A DNA stretch of 64,000 bases from Paraglaciecola chathamensis S18K6 (GTDB taxonomy: Bacteria > Pseudomonadota > Gammaproteobacteria > Enterobacterales > Alteromonadaceae): positions 62,001 through 126,000 of the forward strand of contig BAEM01000040.1 in the NCBI GenBank assembly GCA_000314955.1. Reading direction: 5' to 3'. The notes below the pieces were generated by a model. The model did not search any database, had not been told where the DNA came from, and was given only the letters and a program-made list of their open reading frames with translations. Shown piece by piece: positions 49,472 to 55,750 of the stretch. The translations under genes and the position numbers were made by a program. How positions within the stretch are numbered: position 1 is the first letter of the stretch; each line of letters starts with the position of its first letter.

Positions 49472-49496
49472 ATTTTGTCATAAATCATAAATTGAC

Positions 49497-49571
49497 GCGG
49501 GAATAGCTCAGTGGTAGAGCACAACCTTGCCAAGGTTGGGGTCGCGAGTTCGAATCTCGTTTCCCGCTCCA
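49497..49571 (+). tRNA. tRNA-Gly(GCC)
   Basis: The 75-nt gene folds as a full cloverleaf with acceptor GCGGGAA/TTCCCGC, D-arm GCTCAGTGGTAGAGC, anticodon stem CAACC/GGTTG with GCC at 49529-49531, T-arm with GTTCGAATC, and an encoded TCCA end. It is nearly identical to E. coli glyV-type tRNA and lies downstream of orn as in E. coli. Confidence 0.97.
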
Positions 49572-49690
49572 AATTTGAAAGCGTTAAAAGTAACGGGCGA
49601 TTGTTACTTAGTTCGCAACCCCAAGGGGTCACGATCGAGCGTCGACCGCAACGCAGTTGCCGTAACGCGGTTAGCGCTGCAAATTTGAAC
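49572..49690 (+). repeat. tRNA-Gly downstream repeat, copy 1
   Basis: The segment after the tRNA CCA end recurs after the second tRNA (from 49930) and after a tRNA relic (from 50032). It includes AAGTAAC...GTTACTT (7-bp hairpin), CCCCAAGGGG, and, in this copy, GCAACGCAGTTGC and TAACGCGGTTA small hairpins. The three copies arose by tandem duplication of the tRNA with its 3' flank. Confidence 0.85.
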
Positions 49691-49703
49691 ATGACAAATT
49701 CAG

Positions 49704-49842
49704 AAAGCACCACATCATTATGCGGGACTAAATTGTCTGGAACAATTTAGAACAGCCAAAGGCTGGCCTAGCAGGCAAAATACAGGATGTATTTTGTTAT
49801 AGCTCAGGAACTGAGCAGTGACCATGAAGTACGTGCAAAGCA
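49704..49842 (+). repeat. string of short perfect hairpins between two tRNA-Gly genes
   Basis: After the direct-repeat element at 49704-49727, which ends in GCGGGA (the first six bases of the tRNA), the tRNA body is replaced by successive stem-loops: CTAAATTGT/ACAATTTAG (9 bp, loop CTGGA), CAGCC/GGCTG (loop AAA), AAAATAC/GTATTTT (7 bp, loop AGGAT), GCTCAG/CTGAGC (loop GAA) and GTGC/GCAC (loop AAA). The same 5' element recurs at 49837-49860, directly before the second real tRNA. Confidence 0.8.
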
Positions 49843-49854
49843 CAACATCATTAT

Positions 49855-49929
49855 GCGGGAATAGCTCAGTGGTAGAGCACAACCTTGCCAAGGTTGGGGT
49901 CGCGAGTTCGAATCTCGTTTCCCGCTCCA
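49855..49929 (+). tRNA. tRNA-Gly(GCC), second copy
   Basis: Identical over all 75 nt to the copy at 49497-49571, with anticodon GCC at 49887-49889 and encoded CCA. The two copies are 283 bases apart and probably share the upstream promoter. Confidence 0.97.
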
Positions 49930-50130
49930 AATCCGAACGTGTTAAGAGTAACGGATAATTGTTACTTAGTTCGCAACCCCAAGGGGTCACGACAACGCGG
50001 TTGCCGGATACAAATCTCGTTTCCCGCTCCAAATTTGAAAGCGTTAAAAGTAACGGACAATTGTTACTTAGCTCGCAACCCCAATGGGTCACGACAACGC
50101 GGTTGCCGTAATGCGGTTAGCGCCCCAAAT
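49930..50130 (+). repeat. tRNA-Gly downstream repeats, copies 2 and 3, with a tRNA relic
   Basis: Copy 2 begins at 49930 and copy 3 at 50032. Between them, 50013-50031 is a 19-base relic of the tRNA 3' end (AATCTCGTTTCCCGCTCCA), so a third tRNA copy lost its first 55 or so bases. Copy 3 carries CCCCAATGGG in place of CCCCAAGGGG. No RNA gene is functional in this relic. Confidence 0.85.
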
Positions 50131-50236
50131 TGTATATCGTCTCAGATATTTCACTAATTCAAAAGTACAAGCTCACCGATATTGGCTCGCGATAACGCAC
50201 TTGCCGGATTCTAAACTTTCTAAAATCTTTAAAGAA

Positions 50237-50250
50237 GACACCCATGTTAA
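50237..50250 (-). repeat. inverted element upstream of the REP-type transposase
   Basis: GACACCCATGTTAA here is the reverse complement of TTAACATGGGTGTC. Close copies in the opposite direction lie downstream of the transposase gene (AACATGGGTGTC at 51573-51584 and AACATGGCTGTC at 51517-51528 and again near 51748). The pair brackets the gene at 65 bases on the left and about 220 on the right. Confidence 0.65.
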
Positions 50251-50314
50251 AAATGGTTAATTTTCATCCCTCAACTACACTTGATGCGTGTTCTACTTTA
50301 TTGGGTCGACTGTT

Positions 50315-51298
50315 ATGCCTCAGTCACGAAAAAGCCAAATCAGTTTAATCGATACGCCTTATTATCACTGTGTGTCCCGTTGTGTACGCCAGTCTTTCTT
50401 ATGTGGTACGAATGCGCTTACAGGGCAGAGCTACGAACATCGTCGTGGCTGGGTTGAAGCGCGTTTGTTGTTTTTATCTACCGTGTTCGCAATCGACATA
50501 TGCGCTTATGCAGTGATGAGTAATCATACCCATGTGGTGCTTTGTGTGGATAAAGCCTTAGCTGATAAATGGGATACCGAATCGGTACTAAAGCGTTATC
50601 ACACGCTTCATAAAGGTACGTTACTCACGCAAAAATTTATAAACGGTGATACCTTAACCCAAGGGGAGTTAATCACCCTTGATGACACCGTTGAAATTTA
50701 CAGAAAACGCTTGTACGACATCAGCTGGTTTATGCGTGACTTGAATGAATATATTGCTCGTCAAGCCAATGAAGAGGATGACTGCACAGGCCGGTTCTGG
50801 GAAGGACGATTTAAATCTCAAGCCTTGTTAGATGAAAGTGCCGTGCTGGCTTGTATGGCCTATGTGGATTTAAACCCGATTAGAGCGAAAATTGCAACAA
50901 CACCTGAAACAGCAAAACACACCAGCATCAAACAGCGTATTCACGCTGCTAAACATCATCAAGCCCAGCCAAGTACGCTAATGCCCTTTGCGGGAAACCC
51001 GAAAGAAAACATGCCCAAAGGCATTGCTTACTCCCTCAAAGACTATTGTGAGCTTATCGATAGCACGGGTCGCTGTATTCGTGATGATAAGGCAGGTTAT
51101 ATCGATAACACTCAAAGCCCTATTCTAGAAAGACTAGGGTTAGACTCAGCACAGTGGTTAGCCTTAACCACTGAATTTGAAAAACACTTCTGCTACGCCG
51201 CAGGTGCAGAGCAAATGATGAATGCCTTTAAGCGCCATACTCATCATCAACGAATACGGGGGATGGGCAAAGCAAAAGAGCTACTGAAGCGCGCTTAA
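50315..51298 (+). CDS. REP-associated (Y1, HUH-type) transposase
   Basis: ATG 50315 gives 327 residues (MPQSRKSQISLIDTPYYHCVSR); the longer frame to 50288 is not needed. TPYYHCVSRCVRQ is the usual N-terminus of Y1 transposases of the RAYT type. SNHTHVVL near residue 69 is the HUH metal motif. Tyr146 in WFMRDLNEYIARQAN is the likely nucleophile, and RFWEGRFKSQALLDE and YVDLNPIRAKIA are strongly typical of RAYT proteins. These single-copy relatives of IS200 act on palindromic repeats rather than moving themselves. Repeats lie on both sides. The gene appears intact. Confidence 0.88.
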   Translation: MPQSRKSQISLIDTPYYHCVSRCVRQSFLCGTNALTGQSYEHRRGWVEARLLFLSTVFAIDICAYAVMSNHTHVVLCVDKALADKWDTESVLKRYHTLHKGTLLTQKFINGDTLTQGELITLDDTVEIYRKRLYDISWFMRDLNEYIARQANEEDDCTGRFWEGRFKSQALLDESAVLACMAYVDLNPIRAKIATTPETAKHTSIKQRIHAAKHHQAQPSTLMPFAGNPKENMPKGIAYSLKDYCELIDSTGRCIRDDKAGYIDNTQSPILERLGLDSAQWLALTTEFEKHFCYAAGAEQMMNAFKRHTHHQRIRGMGKAKELLKRA

Positions 51299-51364
51299 AC
51301 TTAAACTAATCTCAACAAATACACTTAATGCACTGCTTGTGACGCGGGCGCTTGGCTCAATTTC

Positions 51365-51826
51365 ACTTACCTCTTCCAATTTGTTCTCAATCTCCACGAA
51401 ATTCCATGAAAACCACCAAATAGTCAGCTTAAAATTACGGTTACTTTGTATCACGTTGAATTCATACGATTGAAAAGCAACGTTAAAGCATAATTGAATC
51501 GTTTTTTACGCTTATAAACATGGCTGTCTTTATATTTTTCTACTTTGTAAGCATGGGTATTTATATGAATTAAACATGGGTGTCACTGTAAATTACTTAC
51601 CTCTTCCAATTTGTTCTCAATCTCCACGAAATTCCGTGAAAACCACCAAATAGTTAGCTCAAAATTACGGTTACTTTGTATCACGTTGAATTCATACGAT
51701 TGAATAGCAACGTTAAAGCATAATTGAATCGTTTTTTACGCTTATAAACATGGCTGTCTTTATTATTTTTCTACTTTGTAAGCATGGGTGTTTATATGAA
51801 TTAAAGGTGGGTGTCACTGTAAATTA
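51365..51826. repeat. 230-bp tandem duplication downstream of the REP-type transposase
   Basis: Unit 1 (51365-51594) and unit 2 (51595-51826) align at an offset of 230 with only about ten differences, such as CCATGAAAACC/CCGTGAAAACC and CTTATATTTTTC/CTTTATTATTTTTC. Each unit ends with three short variants of the motif CATGGgTGTC, which is also present inverted upstream of the transposase. No plausible gene is contained. The rest of 51299-51364 is featureless. Confidence 0.9.
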
Positions 51827-51877
51827 TTGCTGGTTTCGTGCGTGCTTTGGATGTTGTCTCACTTTGAGTTTACGCTG

Positions 51878-51894
51878 TGCGCCAAAATGTGGCA
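51878..51894 (+). promoter_or_regulatory. NtrC-like binding site 1
   Basis: TGCGCCAAAATGTGGCA matches 14 of 17 positions of the NtrC consensus TGCACyAwwwTGGTGCA. Its centre is about 128 bases upstream of the start expected from the sigma54 promoter, a normal enhancer distance. Confidence 0.6.
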
Positions 51895-51918
51895 TTGCTG
51901 GTGAGTTCTGGTTGATTA

Positions 51919-51935
51919 TGCACCATAGTGCGTCA
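51919..51935 (+). promoter_or_regulatory. NtrC-like binding site 2
   Basis: TGCACCATAGTGCGTCA matches 13 of 17 positions of the NtrC consensus. Its centre is 41 bases from site 1, close to four helical turns, so both would lie on the same face of the DNA, about 87 bases upstream of the expected start. Confidence 0.5.
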
Positions 51936-51987
51936 AGTGGAAAAGTAGTGAATATCTTAACTGACTGAAATTATTATATTTAATTCG

Positions 51988-52004
51988 TTGGCATAGGATT
52001 TGTA
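51988..52004 (+). promoter_or_regulatory. sigma54 promoter of the FNT-kinase-cyanase operon
   Basis: TTGGCATAGGATTTGTA has GG at 51990-51991 and the -12 element at 52002-52003, separated by exactly ten bases as sigma54 requires. The -24 part TTGGCA is perfect; the -12 GC is GT. Transcription should begin near 52014. Confidence 0.7.
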
Positions 52005-52058
52005 ATAGGCACTATGAGTTCGGGGGATTTTGCCCTCTCAAACAAATTGATTCTGACG

Positions 52059-52110
52059 ACGGCGTCTAGTGTTTCTGCTTAAACAGCGGAAAGACTGACG
52101 CCGTTTTTTT
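52059..52110 (+). terminator. leader terminator (attenuator) before the FNT gene
   Basis: ACGGCGTC and GACGCCGT form a perfect 8-bp stem, closing over an inner hairpin (TTTCTGC/GCGGAAA, or alternatively TGTTT/AAACA with a six-base loop), followed by seven T. It lies about 45 bases downstream of the sigma54 start and 84 bases before the first ORF, so transcription must read through it. Such leaders control nitrate/nitrite assimilation operons through antitermination by ANTAR proteins (NasR/NasT); that mechanism is only inferred here. Confidence 0.8.
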
Positions 52111-52193
52111 GTTTGTTTGAAAGGACAAAATTTAAGAATTACCCGAACCACTTTTAATACTGGCTAAACACATTTACTTAAACGGGGTTCAAA

Positions 52194-53060
52194 ATGGCTT
52201 ATTTATTACCATCAGAGTTTGCCACCAAAATGGTAGACGCAGGGGAAGCAAAAATATTCATGTCTACACGAGATACTATTATTCGTGCTTACATGGCAGG
52301 GGCCATATTGGCTTTAGCGGCAGTATTCGCAATCACTATTGCTGTGCAAACTGGGGTGTTCTTAATTGGCGCAATCTTATTCCCAGTTGGTTTTTGTATG
52401 CTTTACCTTATGGGGTTCGACCTATTAACCGGTGTGTTTGTGTTAACGCCATTGGCTTTGCTTGATAAGCGACCGGGCGTTACCGTTCAAGGCGTGTTAC
52501 GTAACTGGGGCTTAGTCTTTTTAGGTAACTTCTGCGGTGCATTAACCGTTGCGATAATGATGGCGTTCATTTTCACCTATGGTTTTAATACTGATCCAGG
52601 CGCTATTGGTAAAAAAGTTGCCTCAATCGGCGAAGCGCGTACCTTGGGTTATGCCGAATTTGGTACGGCCGGTTGGTTCACTATTTTCATTCGCGGTATG
52701 TTATGTAACTGGATGGTGTCGTTAGGTGTGGTGGGTGCAATGATTTCAACACACGTAAGCGGTAAAGTCATCGCCATGTGGATGCCCATCTTCTTGTTCT
52801 TCTTCATGGGCTTTGAGCATTCAGTAGTGAACATGTTCTTATTTCCATTCAGCATTATTTTAGGTGGTGATTTCTCCGTCATGGATTACCTAGTATGGAA
52901 CGAAATTCCGACTGCCCTAGGTAACTTGGTTGGCGGCTTAGCCTTTACCGGTTTAACCCTTTACAGTACCCATGTGCGTACCGGCAAAAAGCGTGACTTG
53001 CCATACAGCAAAACACCTGATGTTGCTGCAAGTTCAGTCGCAAAGCACGCATCTCGTTAA
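52194..53060 (+). CDS. formate/nitrite transporter (FNT) family channel
   Basis: The 288-residue protein has six membrane segments typical of the FNT family (FocA, NirC). YMAGAILALAAVFAITIAVQ covers the first, LTGVFVLTPLALLDKRPGVT the region between TM2 and TM3 (family signature with LFT/LTG), and RGMLCNWMVSLGVVGAM near residue 166 the second-repeat NW signature. FEHSVVNMFLFP carries the conserved central pore histidine (FEHSVANM in relatives). The substrate may be nitrite, formate or another small anion. With cyanase two genes downstream, cyanate is worth testing. Confidence 0.9.
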   Translation: MAYLLPSEFATKMVDAGEAKIFMSTRDTIIRAYMAGAILALAAVFAITIAVQTGVFLIGAILFPVGFCMLYLMGFDLLTGVFVLTPLALLDKRPGVTVQGVLRNWGLVFLGNFCGALTVAIMMAFIFTYGFNTDPGAIGKKVASIGEARTLGYAEFGTAGWFTIFIRGMLCNWMVSLGVVGAMISTHVSGKVIAMWMPIFLFFFMGFEHSVVNMFLFPFSIILGGDFSVMDYLVWNEIPTALGNLVGGLAFTGLTLYSTHVRTGKKRDLPYSKTPDVAASSVAKHASR

Positions 53061-53065
53061 GCGAT

Positions 53066-54808
53066 ATGCATCTAGCTAAAGTAGCCGTTGGCCAGCATTC
53101 AATTGCTGGCCTTAAACCCATTAATCAAGACCATTGCGGCTCTCACTGTATTCATGACGCCCAAAGTAGATTAAAGGGACAAGTACTCGCTATGGCAGAC
53201 GGCATTGGAAGTAGCTCAGTCAGTCAAGTGGCGAGCAAAGCGGCTATCAATAGTTTTTTACAGGATTATTACGCCACCTCTGATGCCTGGTCTGTTGAAA
53301 CCTCCGCGAAGCGGGTGCTGCAATCAATTAACGCATGGCTACATGGTTACACCAAGCAAAGCGAATTTCGCTACGATATTGAAAAAGGCTATGTTTGCAC
53401 CTTTAGTGCGATAGTCATAAAAAATAACACTGCACATATATTTCACGTGGGTGATGCTCGAGTGTATTTGCTGCGCAAAGGCGTTTTAGAGCAACTATCC
53501 AATGATCATCGCCACTATGCAGCTCAAGGGCAAAGTTACCTCAGTCGTGCATTAGGCATGCATACCCAATTGGACATTGATTACTCGTCGCTAGCTTTGT
53601 GCCAAGGGGACGTGTTAGTGATGTGTACCGATGGTGTACATGAGTTTTTGCCACCCACAGATTTACTCAATGGCTTAGCTTCTATTGCGAGCGTGCAACA
53701 GGAACAAGATATTAACGCGCTTGCTGAGTCTTTGGTGCAAACCGCGTTAGCTAACGGCAGCGACGATAATCTGACCTTACAAATCGCCTATGTTAGCCAG
53801 CTTACACCTTCGCAAGATAAGCCCGTTACAGACGTGATGACCGCTTTACCCTTGCCTCCAACGCTAGAGGTTGGGCAAGTGTTTGATGGGTACCGGGTGA
53901 TCCGATCGCTACACGTATCGGCGCGAAGCCATGTGTATTTAGTTGAGGATACACATACCGAGCAACATTGGGTTTTAAAGTGTCCATCTGTGGACTTGTC
54001 TGACAATGAACAATTTCTGGAACGTTTCTGTTTAGAAGAGTGGATAGGGCGAAGAATACATAATGCTCATGTATTAAGTGTGCCACCCAGTGAGCGACCC
54101 AAACAGTATATTTACGTGCTGACCGAGTACGTTCAGGGGCAATCGCTACGTCAATGGATGACAGATAACCCTAATCCTGAGTTAGAAACAGTCAGGGGGA
54201 TCATTGAGCAAATCGCTAAGGGTCTACAAGCTTTTCACCGGCTCGACATGCTGCACCAAGATATTCGCCCAGAAAACATCATGATTGATGAAAAAGGCAC
54301 CGTAAAAATCATTGATTTTGGCTCAACAACAGTCGCTGGTTTACAGGAAATTGGTCAAGGTTGTAGCAATAGTGAGCTCCTAGGCACCGCATTATACATG
54401 GCACCGGAATACTTTTTAGGAGACGTGGGAACCACTCGCTCCGATATTTTCTCATTGGCTGTATTGACCTACCACATGCTAAGCGGGCGCTTTCCTTATG
54501 CCACTCACGTGGCTAAAACTCGCACGCTTGCGCAGCAAAAACGCCTTATTTATCAACCCGTGCGTGATGAACATAGTGCTGTTCCTGCTTGGCTGGATGC
54601 CACATTAAACAAAGCGTTAAAGGTCGAACCTTATAAACGATACGCAGAACTTTCGGAGTTTATCCACGACTTGCGCCATCCAAATGCAGATTTTGTGCGC
54701 CAATCAAAACCACCCATTATGCAGCGAAATCCGGTGGCCTTCTGGCAAGGTATCGCCAGCATACTACTGATTAGTAACGTTTACTTTTTATACTTAATTT
54801 TAACTTAA
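53066..54808 (+). CDS. PP2C-type phosphatase fused to a Ser/Thr protein kinase
   Basis: The 580-residue protein joins two opposing activities. Residues 1 to about 245 are a PP2C phosphatase, with NQDHCG, AMADGIGSSS and VLVMCTDGVHEF, and SDDNLTL near the end. Residues about 270-540 are a Ser/Thr kinase with the ATP-site lysine in WVLKCP (about 303), the catalytic loop HQDIRPENIMI (about 396; HRD has become HQD) and IIDFGST (about 418). A C-terminal membrane segment near 560-579 tethers it to the inner membrane. Such fusions commonly sit beside nitrite-transport genes. It is 5 bases from the FNT gene, which it may regulate. Confidence 0.9.
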   Translation: MHLAKVAVGQHSIAGLKPINQDHCGSHCIHDAQSRLKGQVLAMADGIGSSSVSQVASKAAINSFLQDYYATSDAWSVETSAKRVLQSINAWLHGYTKQSEFRYDIEKGYVCTFSAIVIKNNTAHIFHVGDARVYLLRKGVLEQLSNDHRHYAAQGQSYLSRALGMHTQLDIDYSSLALCQGDVLVMCTDGVHEFLPPTDLLNGLASIASVQQEQDINALAESLVQTALANGSDDNLTLQIAYVSQLTPSQDKPVTDVMTALPLPPTLEVGQVFDGYRVIRSLHVSARSHVYLVEDTHTEQHWVLKCPSVDLSDNEQFLERFCLEEWIGRRIHNAHVLSVPPSERPKQYIYVLTEYVQGQSLRQWMTDNPNPELETVRGIIEQIAKGLQAFHRLDMLHQDIRPENIMIDEKGTVKIIDFGSTTVAGLQEIGQGCSNSELLGTALYMAPEYFLGDVGTTRSDIFSLAVLTYHMLSGRFPYATHVAKTRTLAQQKRLIYQPVRDEHSAVPAWLDATLNKALKVEPYKRYAELSEFIHDLRHPNADFVRQSKPPIMQRNPVAFWQGIASILLISNVYFLYLILT

Positions 54809-54858
54809 TTATTTATTTACTTAAAAATAATCAATCACTTACACTTTGGAGAAAAATA

Positions 54859-55305
54859 ATGCAAAACAGAGAACAAGTCACCCAAGCCATTTTGTTGGCA
54901 AAAGTACAAAAAGGTATTACTTGGCAACAGGTTGCTGAGCAAGTGGGTCAATCAAAAGAGTGGACTACAGCAGGGTGTTTGGGGCAAATGACCTTCAATG
55001 CTGAGCAAGCGGCAGTAGTGGCTAAAATATTTGATTTAGATGAAAACGCAGAAGCCTGGTTGCAGGTGGTTCCCTATAAAGGGTCTTTTACCGAGGCAGT
55101 GCCAAGCGATCCGTTATTGTATCGTTTGTATGAAATGATCAATGTCTACGGCTCAACGATCAAATCCCTGATCCATGAAGAATTTGGTGACGGAATTATG
55201 AGTGCAATTGATTTTTCAATGGACATACAACGTGAAGAGAACAGTGCAGGCGATAGGGTGAGTATTGGCTTGTCAGGAAAATTCCTACCGTATAAATCTT
55301 ATTAA
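54859..55305 (+). CDS. cynS: cyanase (cyanate hydratase)
   Basis: Cyanase converts cyanate and bicarbonate to ammonia and CO2. The 148-residue protein has an N-terminal helix-turn-helix-like part (ITWQQVAEQVGQSKEWTTAG) and the catalytic C-terminal part. The three active-site residues are visible as Arg89 and Glu92 in YRLYEMINVYG and Ser115 in DGIMSAIDF, and LSGKFLPYK is the usual end. Its GGAG ribosome site lies in the 50-base gap after the kinase gene. It is the third gene of the FNT operon and lacks the usual cynT/cynR neighbours. Confidence 0.96.
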   Translation: MQNREQVTQAILLAKVQKGITWQQVAEQVGQSKEWTTAGCLGQMTFNAEQAAVVAKIFDLDENAEAWLQVVPYKGSFTEAVPSDPLLYRLYEMINVYGSTIKSLIHEEFGDGIMSAIDFSMDIQREENSAGDRVSIGLSGKFLPYKSY

Positions 55306-55311
55306 ACAGCA

Positions 55312-55361
55312 GCGGTCATTACCTACCTCCAAATTCAGATATCTGGAGGTAGGTTGGCCGC
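55312..55361 (+). terminator. long hairpin after cynS
   Basis: ACCTACCTCCA/TGGAGGTAGGT is a perfect 11-bp stem, extended by GCGGTCA/TGGCCGC with one wobble; the loop has an inner CAGATATCTG palindrome. It lies 7 bases after the cynS stop. There is no T run, so it may be a processing or stability element, or a terminator of factor-assisted type. Confidence 0.6.
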
Positions 55362-55718
55362 TAAAAACCGTTTAGGTCGTTTCATCGGACTGCTCTATCA
55401 CACTGCTTTAGCCCGCAAGTATTACGCAGTAGAGTCTTCTTTCTCTCGCCATGAATAACCTTTCTGCGCTTTAGGTGCTTTGCTTTGGCCCTATGTCGCG
55501 CATACCGATAGTTTCTGAATGCGGTGCTTATACCATCCGATTTTATTAAGGGAGCACGCAGGGAGAGTATAAAAAGTATGCCCCAGCGCCCTCTGCTCTG
55601 CATTATCAGTATTTGAGGGGGATACAACCATTACTACATAGCGTCGCGTTAAGTAATAACCGTTGGGTGCATTCTGAGGGGACGACTTAATAACGAGGAA
55701 TGGTATTAATCAAATGAG
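55362..55718. other. gene-free stretch after cynS with a possible mobile-element remnant
   Basis: I see no credible gene here. A minus-strand open frame at 55382-55627 is Arg/Lys-rich, has no ribosome site and no recognised motif. Near 55690-55705 the minus strand has TTAATACCATTCC, resembling TTAATACCAATTCC at 44939-44952, so both may be ends of one dispersed repeat family. Otherwise nothing is recognised. Confidence 0.4.
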
Positions 55719-55750
55719 TAGGGCAGTCGGCACTGCCCTAATATTTTTTA
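55719..55750 (+). terminator. intrinsic terminator, convergent with the chemoreceptor gene
   Basis: TAGGGCAGT/ACTGCCCTA form a perfect 9-bp stem with loop CGGC, followed on the + strand by AATATTTTTT. It lies directly against the stop of the minus-strand chemoreceptor gene, so it can stop plus-strand transcripts and may fold at the 3' end of the opposing one. Confidence 0.8.

Noticed and set aside
49312-50092. Minus-strand open frames over the tRNA region with ERETRFELATPTLARLCSTTELFP-like repeats
   Set aside because: This peptide is the translation of the antisense of tRNA-Gly and its flanks, a common false call.
49511-50157. Plus-strand open frames over the tRNA genes and repeats
   Set aside because: They translate tRNA and repeat sequence (SNLVSRSKF-type peptides) and have no independent coding signal.
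51750-51968. 72-residue open frame after the tandem repeat
   Set aside because: It starts inside the repeat, is Cys-rich with no family motif, and covers the proposed NtrC sites.
52020-52095. Definite ANTAR-target RNA
   Set aside because: Six-base loops can be drawn, but the conserved A1 and G4 loop positions were not found, so only an attenuator is claimed.
55382-55627. 81-residue Arg/Lys-rich minus-strand open frame
   Set aside because: No ribosome site, no recognised motif, and located between two hairpins; may be a remnant of a mobile element but not supportable as a gene.
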